A DNA stretch of 64,000 nt from Sinomonas albida (GCF_004919045.1 NZ_SWDW01000001.1:363451-427450); one strand, 5' to 3'. Counted from the stretch's first letter, positions 45,659-57,140 are shown. Notes: generated by a model from the letters alone, not told the origin. Translations and numbers: made by a program.

Positions 45659-47231
45659 GCCGCGACCCACGACGCGACTCCGCCGCACGCTCGGTGCGGC
45701 GAGCGGCGTCGTCGTCCTGGGAGCGGGAGCCATCCTGGCCGTCTCGGCGGGGGCCAATCCCTCCGTCGGGGCCCTCTCGCCTGGCTCGCCTCCTGCCGTG
45801 GACGTGCCGGTCGGGCAGACCACCGGAGTCTGCCCCGGTCCCGCGCAGCTTCTGCAGAGCACCCCGGTGCAGGGCGACCCGCAGTTCAGCCCCGCCAGCA
45901 AGACGGCTTCGAACCGGCTCACGGCGGCGGTCATCGGGGAGCCCTCGGGCGCCATGCCCGCGAGCTCGATCGCCGAGGTGAACGGCTCGGTGCTCCAGAA
46001 GGTCTCCGAAGGCCAGAACGCCCCCGCTGCGCCGCCGGCGTCACGGCCAGCGGCGATCGCGAGCCGCTCCACGGCCGCCCCGTCTCTGCTGACCGCGTCC
46101 GCGCTCGAGGGCCGCCCCGCCTCCGCGGCGGCGATGTTCCAGTACAGCGCGGCAGACGGCGACCTGCGCGGCCTCGCGGCGGGCTCCTGCGCCGCCCCGG
46201 CCAACGATCTCTGGATTGCCGGAGCGAGCACGCTCGTGGGCCGGACCTCGGTCCTCTACCTCACGAACGCGAGCAGCACCCCGTCCTCCGTGAACCTCGA
46301 CTTCTACGGCGATCAGGCGGTCCCGCAGGCGCCCGCGGGAAGCCGCGGCATACAGATTCCGCCCGGCACCACGAAGTCCTTCGTGCTCGGCGGCTTCGTG
46401 CCCGGGCAGAGAAACCTGTCCGTCCACGTTCGCAGTTCGGGCGGCCCCGTGGCGGGTGTGGTCCAGCAGAGCACGCTGCGTGGCCTGACACCCGGCGGGG
46501 TGGACTTCCTGACCCCCGTCGCGACGCCCGGCACGCGTCAGGTGGTCTCCGGCATCGAGCTCCAGGATCCGGCGGCCGCGCGGAATCTCGCGACCGGTTC
46601 GGGCTTCGACGATGCGACCGCTGCCCTCCAAGTGACGGTTCCGGGTGCCACGGACGCGGTCGTCCAGGTGCGGGTCTTCGGTCCGAACGGTCCGGTGACC
46701 CTTCCGGTGGGTGCGGTCTTCACGGCGAAGGCCGGATCGGTCACCGAGATCCCCCTCGCGGGCCTTCCGGCTGGGAAGTACACGGTATCAGCGTCGTCGG
46801 ACGTCTCGCTCACGGCGAGCGTCCGCTCGGTCAAGGGCCTCAAGAGCACCGAGGCGCTCGACTTCGCCGTCTCGGGGGCGCAGCCGCGACTCGGCGACGG
46901 GCATGTCGTGCCGGTGGGCGACGGCGCGTCGCCGACCCTGGTCTTCGGCGTGCCCGACGGCCACGCCAAGATCAGCGCCGTGCCGATCACGGCCGACGGC
47001 GCGTTCCACGCGCCGGTGGCGCTCGACGTCGCGGGCGGGACCACCGCGACCCTTGCCGTGCCGGACAAAGTCGACGGCGCGAAGCCGGTCGCCTACTCGG
47101 TCTCCGCCTCCGGGGACCCCGCGTACGGCGCGGTGCTCCTCGAGGCCGCGCAGGGCAACGGGATCGCTGTGGCCTCGATCCTCCCGGCGGCGGGCGGCCG
47201 GCAGGCGGTCTCGGTGACGCTCGGCTACTGA
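45642..47231 (+). CDS. DUF5719 family secreted protein
   Basis: 529 aa; the ATG lies 17 bases inside the glycosyltransferase 3' end. A signal peptide or anchor occupies about residues 12-38 (LGAASGVVVLGAGAILAVSAGA). The rest is beta-rich, with the family segment AGSCAAPANDLWIAGASTLV, VLYLTNASSTPSSVNLDFYG and repeated Ig-like strands. Tight coupling implies that it works outside the membrane with the glycosyltransferase. Confidence 0.85.
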   Translation: MTRASKPRPTTRLRRTLGAASGVVVLGAGAILAVSAGANPSVGALSPGSPPAVDVPVGQTTGVCPGPAQLLQSTPVQGDPQFSPASKTASNRLTAAVIGEPSGAMPASSIAEVNGSVLQKVSEGQNAPAAPPASRPAAIASRSTAAPSLLTASALEGRPASAAAMFQYSAADGDLRGLAAGSCAAPANDLWIAGASTLVGRTSVLYLTNASSTPSSVNLDFYGDQAVPQAPAGSRGIQIPPGTTKSFVLGGFVPGQRNLSVHVRSSGGPVAGVVQQSTLRGLTPGGVDFLTPVATPGTRQVVSGIELQDPAAARNLATGSGFDDATAALQVTVPGATDAVVQVRVFGPNGPVTLPVGAVFTAKAGSVTEIPLAGLPAGKYTVSASSDVSLTASVRSVKGLKSTEALDFAVSGAQPRLGDGHVVPVGDGASPTLVFGVPDGHAKISAVPITADGAFHAPVALDVAGGTTATLAVPDKVDGAKPVAYSVSASGDPAYGAVLLEAAQGNGIAVASILPAAGGRQAVSVTLGY

Positions 47232-47238
47232 GCGCCGC

Positions 47239-47751
47239 TCAGCGGTAGCCGCGGTAGTACGGATCGAGCGTCTCGGGCGCCACGTTGAGGAGCGCGGCGG
47301 TGTACTCGACGACGACGTCGTGGACGAGGTCCTGCGCCTCCGAGGCTGAGGGCGCCTCCGTCTCGACGACACGCCGGTAGACGGTGATGCGGGCAGGTTC
47401 CTCCCGCGTGGGGCGGGTCACGCTGCCCTGGGGCGGGCGGCCCCCCTCGCGCAGGATCTGCTCGAGGCCGGGCGGGATCTCCTCGACGACGTACTCGACG
47501 CCCTCGAGCTCGTTGCCGCGGATCTCCTGGAGGCGGTCGGCCGAATCAAGGACCCAGTCCTCGAAGCGCTCTCCGCGCGTGCGGCTCCCCGGCAGGATCG
47601 CCGGCACGATTTCTCCGCGCAGCCCCCGCCCGTGACGATTCCGGCGGCGATCACGGAAACTGCGGCGGCGGCCTTCGCCTGGCTCTCCGGCTGGCGGGAG
47701 GGGACGAATGCTGATCCCCGGAACGGAACCCGAGGTGGAACGGTCCTGCAT
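47239..47751 (-). CDS. Zincin-fold (DUF1025-like) protein lacking HExxH
   Basis: 170 aa from the ATG at 47751. Basic N-terminal 60 residues, then RFEDWVLDSADRLQEI and LEGVEYVVEEIPP, the pattern of the small zincin-like metallopeptidase family found beside whiB2 and DUF3499. The helix that carries HExxH in active members reads DLVHDVVVEYTAALLN here, so metal catalysis is doubtful. Convergent with the DUF5719 gene. Confidence 0.8.
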   Translation of the reverse strand: MQDRSTSGSVPGISIRPLPPAGEPGEGRRRSFRDRRRNRHGRGLRGEIVPAILPGSRTRGERFEDWVLDSADRLQEIRGNELEGVEYVVEEIPPGLEQILREGGRPPQGSVTRPTREEPARITVYRRVVETEAPSASEAQDLVHDVVVEYTAALLNVAPETLDPYYRGYR

Positions 47752-47835
47752 GTATCGACTGTAGTCCGGCCCCCGGCGGCGCGCTAACCGAGTCGCTCGC
47801 CCGCCGGGTGCGGCGAGCAGAGTAGGGTACTGGCT

Positions 47836-48228
47836 GTGCGAGAAGTCCGCCATTGCTCCCGATCGGCCTGCCGCGAGCCTGCGGTGGCGACGCTGACCTA
47901 TGTCTACGCGGACTCGACCGCGGTCTTGGGTCCCCTTGCGACGTTTGCGGAGCCGCATACCTACGACCTGTGCGCGAAGCACGCCGACAAGCTCACGGTC
48001 CCGCGGGGCTGGGAGGTCCTGCGGCTCGCGCTGCCCGCCCGCCAGACGAGCCCGGATGATCTCCTCGCGCTCGCCGATGCGGTGCGAGGCGGAGCAGAGG
48101 ACGACGACGACGCCCCCGCTGAGCCGGCGCATCGCGCCGTCCGCGAGCCGCAGCCGTCGCTGGCCCCGCCGCCGGGCGTCGACATCGCGAGCGGCCGTCA
48201 CCTCAGGGCCCTCCGAGAGCCGTTCTAG
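47836..48228 (+). CDS. DUF3499 family protein
   Basis: 130 aa from a GTG. Starts MREVRHCSRSACREPAVATL, a Cys-x4-Cys knuckle, and continues TYVYADSTAVLGPLA, then YDLCAKHADKLTVPRGWEV, typical of this small actinobacterial family, probably a zinc-binding protein. The C-terminal 60 residues are Asp/Pro-rich. No known function; conserved next to the zincin-like gene. Divergent from it by 84 bases. Confidence 0.88.
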   Translation: MREVRHCSRSACREPAVATLTYVYADSTAVLGPLATFAEPHTYDLCAKHADKLTVPRGWEVLRLALPARQTSPDDLLALADAVRGGAEDDDDAPAEPAHRAVREPQPSLAPPPGVDIASGRHLRALREPF

Positions 48229-48326
48229 GCCAGTCCTCGTTCTCCGGCCCTCGTTCTCCGGCGGCGCCCGGTGGATGCGTCGGGCCCCGGGCGGCTCAGG
48301 CCCAAGGGCCATGTAGTCTGGGATTC

Positions 48327-48515
48327 ATGCCGTCTTTCAGCTCTCCGGTGCTGCGCTCCGACATCCTCGCCCTGCTGCGGTGCCCCGTAACTGGCTCCGC
48401 TCTGGTCCAGAAGGGCGATGAGCTCGTGGCGAGCGCCCAGGCGCCGGACGGCACAGTTCCGCGTTACCCGATCGAGGACGGCATCCCGGTGCTGCTTCCG
48501 CCGGTCCAGCACTAG
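48327..48515 (+). CDS. Trm112-like small protein
   Basis: 62 aa: LRSDILALLRCPVTGSALVQ, later YPIEDGIPVLLP, the Trm112/YcaR fold in which one CPV motif remains and the second cysteine pair is absent. Bacterial members have poorly defined roles. The ahcY gene starts nine bases after its stop, so they are one transcript. Confidence 0.85.
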   Translation: MPSFSSPVLRSDILALLRCPVTGSALVQKGDELVASAQAPDGTVPRYPIEDGIPVLLPPVQH

Positions 48516-48524
48516 GAGTCCTCA

Positions 48525-50036
<1,512 letters not shown>

Positions 50037-50051
50037 CTTAGCATTGTCTCC

Positions 50052-51338
50052 ATGCGAATCATGGGGGACCGTCGCGAGGGCGGGCGTCTGAAGCCGAGCC
50101 AGCGTTGGCTCGGATCCGGCTGGATCGGGACTCGGAGCGGCAAGATCATCAGCCTCGTCGCGGTGCTCGTCGTCGCGGCGCTCGGCGGGGCGTTTGCCGC
50201 CGTCGGCCCTCTCCAGGCGTCCCCTATCGGTTCGGAGGCCGCGACCGCGGTCCGCACCCAGCCGGGCACGGCCTTCCCCGTCGTCGCGCCTGCCTCGGCC
50301 CAGACGGTCCCGGTGACTGGTGCGAAGGAGGTCAATCCCTCCGCTCCCGTCACGGTCACGGCGGCCGGGGGCACCCTCGACAACGTGAGCCTGCGCTCGT
50401 CCACCGGTCAGGACGTCGAGGGCACCCTCGACACCGCCCGCTCGGTGTGGACTTCCTCCGGTTCGCTCTCCTTCAACGCGAGGTACACGCTGAGCTACAC
50501 GACGCTCGACGGGGCGGGGCGGACCGCGACCGCGACGTCGACGTTCGCCACCGTCTCCACGGCCAACGAGGCCGACGCCGCGATGTACCCGCTGGACGGC
50601 ATGAATGTGGGCGTCGCGCAGCCGATCCAGCTCACGTTCAGCGAGCCCGTGAAGAACAAGAAGGCCGTCGAGAAGGCCATCACGATCACGTCGAGCTCCG
50701 GCCAGGCGGGGGCGTTCCACTGGTACAGCGACACCGTGGTGCGCTACCGGCCGGAGCAGTACTGGGCCGCGCGCAGCACCATTACCGTGAAGATGGACCT
50801 GTTCGGGGTCGATCTCGGAAACGGGCAGATCGGGAACTTCTCGAAGACGAACACCGTCCATATCGGCGACAAGCGCACCGCTGTGGCGGACGCCCAGGCC
50901 CACACCTTCACGGCCTACATCAACGACAAGCCCGTGCAGACGTGGCCCGCCACGCTGGGCGACACGCGGTTCCCGTCGGCGAAGGGCTTCCTCGTGCTCA
51001 TGGAGAAGCAGCGCAAGGCGCACTTCGTCGCGGCATCGATCGGCCTCAAGCCCGGCGACCCTGCGAACTACGGCGAGCTCGACGTCGAATATGCCACGCG
51101 CCTCACGCCGAGCGGCGAGTTCATCCACCAGGCCACCGACACCGCTATCCCGTATCTGGGGAACGCGAACGTGTCCCACGGCTGCATCGGGCTCGGGCCC
51201 GACGGCGCCTCCTGGGTGTTCAACAACATGACCACGGGCGACGTCGTGCAGATCCTCAACACGCAGGGTGACTTCGCCAACTTCGACGACGGCTTCGGGG
51301 ATTGGAACATCCCGTGGGCCCAGTACGCGAACGCCTGA
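50052..51338 (+). CDS. L,D-transpeptidase (YkuD) with Ig-like domains
   Basis: 428 aa. N-terminal signal anchor at about 31-53 (IISLVAVLVVAALGGAFAAV), two Ig-like/BIG domains to about 270, then the YkuD catalytic domain with the FIHQATDTAIPYLG and VSHGCIGLGPDG motifs (catalytic Cys378). The architecture matches mycobacterial LdtMt2-type enzymes that form 3-3 crosslinks in peptidoglycan or attach proteins. It follows ahcY by 15 bases. ATG 50061 is an alternative start. Confidence 0.92.
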   Translation: MRIMGDRREGGRLKPSQRWLGSGWIGTRSGKIISLVAVLVVAALGGAFAAVGPLQASPIGSEAATAVRTQPGTAFPVVAPASAQTVPVTGAKEVNPSAPVTVTAAGGTLDNVSLRSSTGQDVEGTLDTARSVWTSSGSLSFNARYTLSYTTLDGAGRTATATSTFATVSTANEADAAMYPLDGMNVGVAQPIQLTFSEPVKNKKAVEKAITITSSSGQAGAFHWYSDTVVRYRPEQYWAARSTITVKMDLFGVDLGNGQIGNFSKTNTVHIGDKRTAVADAQAHTFTAYINDKPVQTWPATLGDTRFPSAKGFLVLMEKQRKAHFVAASIGLKPGDPANYGELDVEYATRLTPSGEFIHQATDTAIPYLGNANVSHGCIGLGPDGASWVFNNMTTGDVVQILNTQGDFANFDDGFGDWNIPWAQYANA

Positions 51339-51488
51339 TTGCCGACTCTCCGCGTCTGGCACGCCGATAACGCTTCGGCCACAGCGCGGCCTCGTGCCCA
51401 CGTGCGGGCGGGTGACCCGTTACCGTGGGGAGGAGGGACAGATCGAATATGGGTTCGCCGTGTGCGCACCCGCCAGAGGCGTGAGTGG

Positions 51489-52595
51489 ATGATGGACGTG
51501 ACGGAAGACAGGCACGAGCTGAAGCCGGAGGTGGACTTGGACGACTCTCAGGACACAGACCAGCCCGCCTTCGAATGGATGCGGACCTCCAACGCCGCGG
51601 CGCTCCGGAACCGTTCCAACGGAGCACCCGACGGCGCCGGAGCCTCCGGAGCCGACCACGACCGCACTGAATCCTCCGCAGAGGGCGAAGACACAGGGCG
51701 GCACGGCGCCGAGGCCGAGGGCGAAGGTTCCGAGCACGCCGACCTAGCCGAGGGCGCGGGAGCCGGGACTGCCTACGAATCCCGCCACAGCGCGACCACC
51801 GACCTCCGTGAGCCGTCGCCCACGTCCGCGCTCCAGATGCGTCCGCCGGAGGACGAGGTCCGCCGCAGGACCGCCCAGCGCGAGGCGGCCGCGAAGGCCA
51901 AGCCGGTTGCCCCTCGGGTCCTCCAGGTGCTCATGGCGATCTTCATGCCGTTCCTCCTCCTCATCGGGGCCGTGCGCCTCGTGGCGACGCCCGCGTTCCT
52001 GTGGCTCGAGTACTTCCGCCCGGGCTTCCCCGGGGACGGCTACGGATTCTCGGTCGACGACCGCCTCACCTACGGCTCATACGCTCTCGACTATCTCGCC
52101 AACTTCGCCGGCCGTCGCTACCTCGGCGACCTTCAGCTCCCGTCCGGCAGCCCGCTGTTCACGGACGGCGAGGTGAGCCACATGGCCGACGTCAAGCTCG
52201 TCTTCCTCCTCGCCTACGCGGCCGGGGCCGTACTGCTCGCGTTCTTCGTGATCGTGTACTTCGTGCTGCGCAAGCGCCGCGGGGCCTTCGCGAGGGGCCT
52301 GTTCGCGGGCGCGATCGTGACGTTCGTCCTCGTGGTGGCTCTCGCGGTGTTCGCGATCATGGGCTGGCAGACGTTCTTCACCGACTTCCACCACCTGTTC
52401 TTCGCGAACGGCACGTGGACGTTCCAGCTCTCCGACACGCTCATCCGGCTCTTCCCGTCCCAGTTCTGGATGGACTCGGCGATCGTGATCGGCGTGCTCG
52501 TCCTCGTGGTCAGCTCGCTCACGATCATCTTCGCGTGGCCCACCAAGAAGAAGTCCGAGGCCGCGGACGCCGAACTGGCCAGGACCCGGGAATAG
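51489..52595 (+). CDS. TIGR01906 / DUF1461 integral membrane protein
   Basis: 368 aa from the ATG at 51489 (AGAGGCG upstream). The first 150 residues are hydrophilic, acidic and Ala/Gly-rich. Then helix LMAIFMPFLLLIGAVRLVATP, the conserved outer segment LTYGSYALDYLANFAGRRYL, and three further helices with MGWQTFFTDFHHLFFANGTW between the last two, as in the DUF1461 family. Function unknown. Confidence 0.85.
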   Translation: MMDVTEDRHELKPEVDLDDSQDTDQPAFEWMRTSNAAALRNRSNGAPDGAGASGADHDRTESSAEGEDTGRHGAEAEGEGSEHADLAEGAGAGTAYESRHSATTDLREPSPTSALQMRPPEDEVRRRTAQREAAAKAKPVAPRVLQVLMAIFMPFLLLIGAVRLVATPAFLWLEYFRPGFPGDGYGFSVDDRLTYGSYALDYLANFAGRRYLGDLQLPSGSPLFTDGEVSHMADVKLVFLLAYAAGAVLLAFFVIVYFVLRKRRGAFARGLFAGAIVTFVLVVALAVFAIMGWQTFFTDFHHLFFANGTWTFQLSDTLIRLFPSQFWMDSAIVIGVLVLVVSSLTIIFAWPTKKKSEAADAELARTRE

Positions 52596-52633
52596 TCCCC
52601 GCAGGAACAGCCGGTCCCGCGAGCTGCGGGACT
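52594..52633. terminator. Hairpin terminator between DUF1461 gene and fadD
   Basis: AGTCCCCGCAG (52594-52604) pairs with CTGCGGGACT (52624-52633) with one bulge and a 19-base loop, between two convergent genes; its right arm touches the fadD stop codon. Confidence 0.65.
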
Positions 52634-54528
52634 CAGGAGTAGATCGCCTCGATCTCGTCGCGGCAGTCGGCGACGACCGCCGCGCGGCGCAGCTTGAGCG
52701 ACGGCGTGAGCTGCCCCGCTTCGATGCTCGGCTCGAGGCCGACGACGGCGAACTTGCGAATGCTCTCGGCCCGCGAGACGAGCGCGTTCGCGGCGTCGAC
52801 GGCTGCTTGGACCTCGCCGAGCACCGCGGGGTCCGTCGCCGCGGCGTGGACGTCGAGCTTGCGGCCGTGCTCGCGGCACCACATGGCGAGGCCGTCCCGG
52901 TCCAGGACGATGAGGGCGGAGACGAACGGTCGGCCCTCGCCCACCACGAGCGCGTGCTCCACGAGCGGGCTCGCGCGAAGGACCTCCTCGAGTGGCTCGG
53001 GGGCCACGTTCTTTCCGCCCGCCGTGACGATGAGGTCTTTCTTCCGCCCGGTGACCGTCAGGAACCCGTCGGCGTCGAGACGGCCCAGGTCGCCCGTCGC
53101 GAAGTAGCCGTCCGCGTCGAAGGCGGTGGCCTCCGTCGCTCCGTGGTAGCCCGCAAAGACGCCGATGCCGCGTACTAGGATTTCGCCGTCGTCCGCGATG
53201 CGCACCGAGGTTCCGGGCACCGGGCGCCCCACGCTGCCCACCCGGACGTGACCTGCGGTGTTGACTGTGCACGGGCCCGTGGTCTCCGTGAGGCCGTAGC
53301 CCTCGAGGACCGGGACGCCGACGCCGCGGAAGAAGTGTGTCAGCTGTGGGCTCAGCGGACCGCCGCCGCAGACCGCCGTGGTGAACGCGCCGCCGAACAC
53401 GGCGCGCAGGCGCCCGTAGACGAGGCGATCGAACACAGCATGCGCGAGCCGCAGGCGACGGCCCGGGCCCTCGCCGCGACCGGCGGCCGCATTGTCGACG
53501 GCGGCGGAGTAGTCGCGCGCCACGGCTGCGGCACGTGCGAAGACGCCGGAGCGGCCGGCGCGCGCCGCCTGGTCGAGCGCGGCGGCGTAGACCTTCTCGA
53601 AGATGCGCGGCACGCCGAGGAGGAACGTGGGACGGAAGCTGCGCAGGGCCGAGAGGAGCTCGTTCGGGCTGCTGTACGCGACGGTCGCGCCGGCGGCGAG
53701 GCACACGACCTGGACGGCATGCGCGAGCACGTGCGCGAGCGGCAGGAACATGAGGGTGCGCGGATCGGGTGCCCCGAGCGGATCCGGGAGATGGGGGATC
53801 AGGTTGTCGGTGAGCAGCACGAGGTTCCCATGCGTGACCACGCAGCCCTTGGGCCTCCCGGTGGTGCCGGACGTGTAGACGATCGTCGCGGGCGAGCTCA
53901 GCCCCGCCGCGGCCCGGTGCCGCTCGAGCTCCGCGTCGCTCACGCCGTGGCCCGGCCCCGCGAGGCTGCTGAGCGTCGGGCCCTCGCCGTCGAACTCGAG
54001 CGACGTGACCCGGATGAACCGCTCGGCGAGGTCGGGGGAGGCCTCGAGGACCCCCGTGACGGTGGCGCCGAGAGCCGGCGCGACGAAGACGCGGCTCGCG
54101 CCGGAGTCGCGGAGAATCCACTCGATCTGCGCGGGCGAATCGGTTTCGTAGATGGGCACGCTCACCCCGCCCGCGTACCAGATCGCGAAGTCCACGAGGG
54201 ACCACTCGTAGCAGCTGGGGGAGAGGATCGCGACGCGGTCGCCCGCGCTCAGGCCGCCGGCGATGAGGCCGCGCGCGAGCCATTGGACCTGCTCGAGGAA
54301 GTCGGCCGCCGCGACGTCGCGCCACGACGTGCCGTCGCGGAGCGCGTAGACGGCCCGCTCCGGGGTGGCGGAGGCCCGTTCGAGCAGCAGATCTGTCGCG
54401 TTCGCGCCCTCGGGCCTGCGAGGCCCGAGCCGGTCGGTGTGCGCCTCGCGCAGGGCACCGTCGGCCGAATCCTGGCCTTCCCCATCGGGGCGGACGTTCT
54501 CCGAAGTGCCGCTGCTCACAGGTCCCAT
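52633..54528 (-). CDS. Long-chain acyl-CoA synthetase (AMP-dependent ligase)
   Basis: 631 aa. Adenylate-forming enzyme that activates fatty acids. P-loop-like YTSGTTGRPKG (218-228), GYGLTETTGP, ATGDLGRLDADGFLTVTGR and the C-terminal Lys in LTPSLKLRR are present, in the FadD15-like order. The ATG lies ten bases after the pmt stop, so the two genes are co-transcribed. Confidence 0.93.
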   Translation of the reverse strand: MGPVSSGTSENVRPDGEGQDSADGALREAHTDRLGPRRPEGANATDLLLERASATPERAVYALRDGTSWRDVAAADFLEQVQWLARGLIAGGLSAGDRVAILSPSCYEWSLVDFAIWYAGGVSVPIYETDSPAQIEWILRDSGASRVFVAPALGATVTGVLEASPDLAERFIRVTSLEFDGEGPTLSSLAGPGHGVSDAELERHRAAAGLSSPATIVYTSGTTGRPKGCVVTHGNLVLLTDNLIPHLPDPLGAPDPRTLMFLPLAHVLAHAVQVVCLAAGATVAYSSPNELLSALRSFRPTFLLGVPRIFEKVYAAALDQAARAGRSGVFARAAAVARDYSAAVDNAAAGRGEGPGRRLRLAHAVFDRLVYGRLRAVFGGAFTTAVCGGGPLSPQLTHFFRGVGVPVLEGYGLTETTGPCTVNTAGHVRVGSVGRPVPGTSVRIADDGEILVRGIGVFAGYHGATEATAFDADGYFATGDLGRLDADGFLTVTGRKKDLIVTAGGKNVAPEPLEEVLRASPLVEHALVVGEGRPFVSALIVLDRDGLAMWCREHGRKLDVHAAATDPAVLGEVQAAVDAANALVSRAESIRKFAVVGLEPSIEAGQLTPSLKLRRAAVVADCRDEIEAIYS

Positions 54529-54538
54529 TCTGCCAATC

Positions 54539-56194
54539 TCACACCCAGCTCGGCATCCACATGTGGAGCCGCCAGTCGACGTACGTGATGGTCTGCGCCG
54601 TCCAGATGGGCATGAAGTAGGCCGAGACGATGAGGACGAGCACGATGTAGAGCCCCACCCCGAGCAGTCCCGCCTGCCGCCGCCACGGTGGGTCCGTGGG
54701 CCGGCCGAGGACGTGGCCGATCATGTACGCGAGGATGAGGATGAAGAACGGCTCGAAGGAGACCTCGTAGAACGCGAACATGGTCCGCTCGGGGTACAGG
54801 AACCATGGGAGGTACCCCGCAGCGATGCCGCAGAGCGGGCCGCCGAGGCGCCAGTCGCGGCGTCCCGCCCACAGGAGGACGGCGATCGCCAGGGCGATCG
54901 TCCCGGCCCACCAGATGAGCGGATTGCCGAGCGCGAGCACGGCCGAGCTGCAGCGGTCGGCCGCGCAGCCCGTGCTCGGCTCGGCATAGTAGAACGACGT
55001 GGGCCGGCCCTGCACGAGCCAGCTCCACGGGCTCGCGGCGTAGGGATGCGTCGTCGTGAGGGTCGTGTGGAACGAGTACGCCTCGAGATGGTAGTGCGCG
55101 AGCGAGCGGAGCGCGCCCGGAACCCACTGCCACACGGGGTCGGGGTGGGTGTCGGCCCAATGGCGGAAGTAGCCGTCCGAGGAGAGGAGCCAGCCGGTCC
55201 ACGTCGAGAGGTAGACCGCGCCGCCCACCACGATGATGCTCACCACCGCGAGCGGGGCATCGCGGACGACGGCGGCGGGCAGCCAGGCGCGGATGCCCGC
55301 CCTGCGCCGCGCGCTCGCATCCCACAGCACGGTGAGAAGCCCGAAGCCCGCGACGAACGCGAGGGCGGACCACTTCACGCCGACCGCGAGGCCGAGGGAG
55401 ACGCCAGCGGCGATGCGCCACCAGCGCACGCCAAGCCACGGCCCGGTGGTGAGCGCCGTCGCGGGGATTCTCCCGTCCGGCCTGGCGAGCCTGCCCAGCC
55501 GAGCCGCGAGCCGCCGTCGTCCGTCGTCGCGGTCCTTGAGCAGCAGGCAGAACGCGACCAGAAGCCAGAACGAGAGGAAGACGTCGAGGATGCCGATGCG
55601 GGACATCGTGATGTGGTGTCCGTCGACCGCGAGGAGCACGCCCGCTGCGGCCGCGACGACGGGCGAACGGAAGAGCTTGTACGCCGCCCACGCTGTGAGC
55701 GCCACGGACAGGGTGCCGACGAGGGCCGCGGAGAAGCGCCAGCCGAACGAGCTCGACGGCCCGAAGAGCCACATGCCGAACGCGATCATCCACTTTCCGA
55801 CGGGCGGGTGGACCACGTACTCGGGGGTCGACTGGATGCTGCTGAAATCGCCGACGATGAACTTCGCGTTGGCGTCCTCGCCCCAGTTCCGCTCGTACCC
55901 GAACTGGAGATACGAGTAAGCGTCCTTGACGTAATAGGTCTCGTCGAAAATGAGGCTGTGCGGGCGGGAGAGGTCCGTGAAGCGCAGGAGGCCCGCGATG
56001 ACGGCGGTGACGAGCGGGATGGCCCAGTACAGGGTCCGTTGGAGGGCCGGCCAATCGCGCCACCGGTCGAGCGGCCCGAGGAGCCGCTCACGCAGCTCGT
56101 CGACGACGCGCGGCGGAGCCGGCGGAGCGACGACCCACCGCCGGCGGGTGTTCCAGCCGAGCCGGGGCTCGCGGGTGTCGGTGGCGGCGCTCAT
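54539..56194 (-). CDS. pmt: Polyprenyl-phosphate-mannose-protein mannosyltransferase (GT39)
   Basis: 551 aa, multi-pass membrane enzyme transferring mannose from polyprenyl-phosphate-mannose to exported proteins. The catalytic DE pair lies in the first outer loop, LIFDETYYVKDAYSYL (Asp84-Glu85), and VHPPVGKWMIAFG follows. The C-terminal helices end at SAYFMPIW, then TWR-like WRLHMWMP. Divergent from rsmI by 32 bases, the arrangement also seen in mycobacteria. Confidence 0.93.
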   Translation of the reverse strand: MSAATDTREPRLGWNTRRRWVVAPPAPPRVVDELRERLLGPLDRWRDWPALQRTLYWAIPLVTAVIAGLLRFTDLSRPHSLIFDETYYVKDAYSYLQFGYERNWGEDANAKFIVGDFSSIQSTPEYVVHPPVGKWMIAFGMWLFGPSSSFGWRFSAALVGTLSVALTAWAAYKLFRSPVVAAAAGVLLAVDGHHITMSRIGILDVFLSFWLLVAFCLLLKDRDDGRRRLAARLGRLARPDGRIPATALTTGPWLGVRWWRIAAGVSLGLAVGVKWSALAFVAGFGLLTVLWDASARRRAGIRAWLPAAVVRDAPLAVVSIIVVGGAVYLSTWTGWLLSSDGYFRHWADTHPDPVWQWVPGALRSLAHYHLEAYSFHTTLTTTHPYAASPWSWLVQGRPTSFYYAEPSTGCAADRCSSAVLALGNPLIWWAGTIALAIAVLLWAGRRDWRLGGPLCGIAAGYLPWFLYPERTMFAFYEVSFEPFFILILAYMIGHVLGRPTDPPWRRQAGLLGVGLYIVLVLIVSAYFMPIWTAQTITYVDWRLHMWMPSWV

Positions 56195-56226
56195 CCCGGC
56201 CCATGCTACCGGCGTAGGCTGGGCGG

Positions 56227-57078
56227 GTGCGTGAATCTGAGCCCGGACCCGGTCGCGTGGTGCTCGCGGCGACCCCGATCGGCAACCTCGGCGACGCGAG
56301 CCGTCGCCTCGTCGAACTGCTCGCGGAGGCGGACGTCATCGCGGCCGAGGACACGCGCCGGCTGCATCGCCTCGTCCAGGGCCTCGGCGTCCAGCCGGCC
56401 GGACGCGTCCTGAGCTACCACGAGCACAACGAGGCCGCGAAGACTCCCGAGCTGCTCGAGGAGGTGCGCGCGGGTCGGACCGTTCTCCTGGTGACCGACG
56501 CGGGCATGCCGAGCGTCTCCGATCCGGGGTACCGCCTCGTCGAGGCCGCAGTGGCCGAGGGCCTCACGGTGACGGCCGTTCCTGGGCCGTCGGCCGTTCT
56601 CACGGCGCTCGCCCTGTCTGGCCTTCCCACTGACCGCTTCTGCTTCGACGGCTTCCTCCCGCGCAAAGCAGGCGAGCGCGCTGGCCGGCTCTCCGAGCTC
56701 TCGGGGGAGCGCCGCACGATGGTCTTCTTCGAGGCCCCGCACCGCCTGCCCGCGATGCTCCGCGCGCTCGCGGACGGCTTCGGGCCCGGCCGGCGCGTGG
56801 CCGTGTGCCGCGAGCTCACCAAGACCTACGAGGAGGTGCTGCGCGGCACGGCCGGCGAGATCGCCGCGTGGGCCGAGGGTCACGAAGTGCGCGGAGAGAT
56901 CGCGGTCGTGGTCGAGGGTGCGCCCGAGGCCGAGCCCACGAGCGCCGAGGATCTCGTGGCCGAGGTCAACGCCCTCGTGAACGGCGGGGCGCGCCTCAAG
57001 GACGCGGTCGCCGCCGTCGCGGGCGACGCCGGGGCGAGCAAGCGCGAGCTGTACGCGGCGGTGCTCGCGGCGCGGTGA
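56227..57078 (+). CDS. rsmI: 16S rRNA (cytidine-1402-2'-O)-methyltransferase
   Basis: 283 aa from a GTG. Tetrapyrrole-methylase fold: [63 protein letters not shown] and [14 protein letters not shown] are all conserved RsmI segments. It methylates the ribose of C1402 in the decoding centre using SAM. Confidence 0.95.
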   Translation: MRESEPGPGRVVLAATPIGNLGDASRRLVELLAEADVIAAEDTRRLHRLVQGLGVQPAGRVLSYHEHNEAAKTPELLEEVRAGRTVLLVTDAGMPSVSDPGYRLVEAAVAEGLTVTAVPGPSAVLTALALSGLPTDRFCFDGFLPRKAGERAGRLSELSGERRTMVFFEAPHRLPAMLRALADGFGPGRRVAVCRELTKTYEEVLRGTAGEIAAWAEGHEVRGEIAVVVEGAPEAEPTSAEDLVAEVNALVNGGARLKDAVAAVAGDAGASKRELYAAVLAAR

Positions 57079-57124
57079 CGAGCCGGTGTCTGGGGCGGGA
57101 ACCCCGGGATTCCGCGGTTCTTCT

Positions 57125-57140
57125 CTGTGCAATCGCACAG
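57125..57140. promoter_or_regulatory. Inverted repeat upstream of the aldehyde dehydrogenase gene
   Basis: CTGTGC-AATC-GCACAG, a perfect 6-bp inverted repeat in the 178-base gap after rsmI. It could be an operator for the downstream dehydrogenase or a weak terminator of rsmI. Confidence 0.35.
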
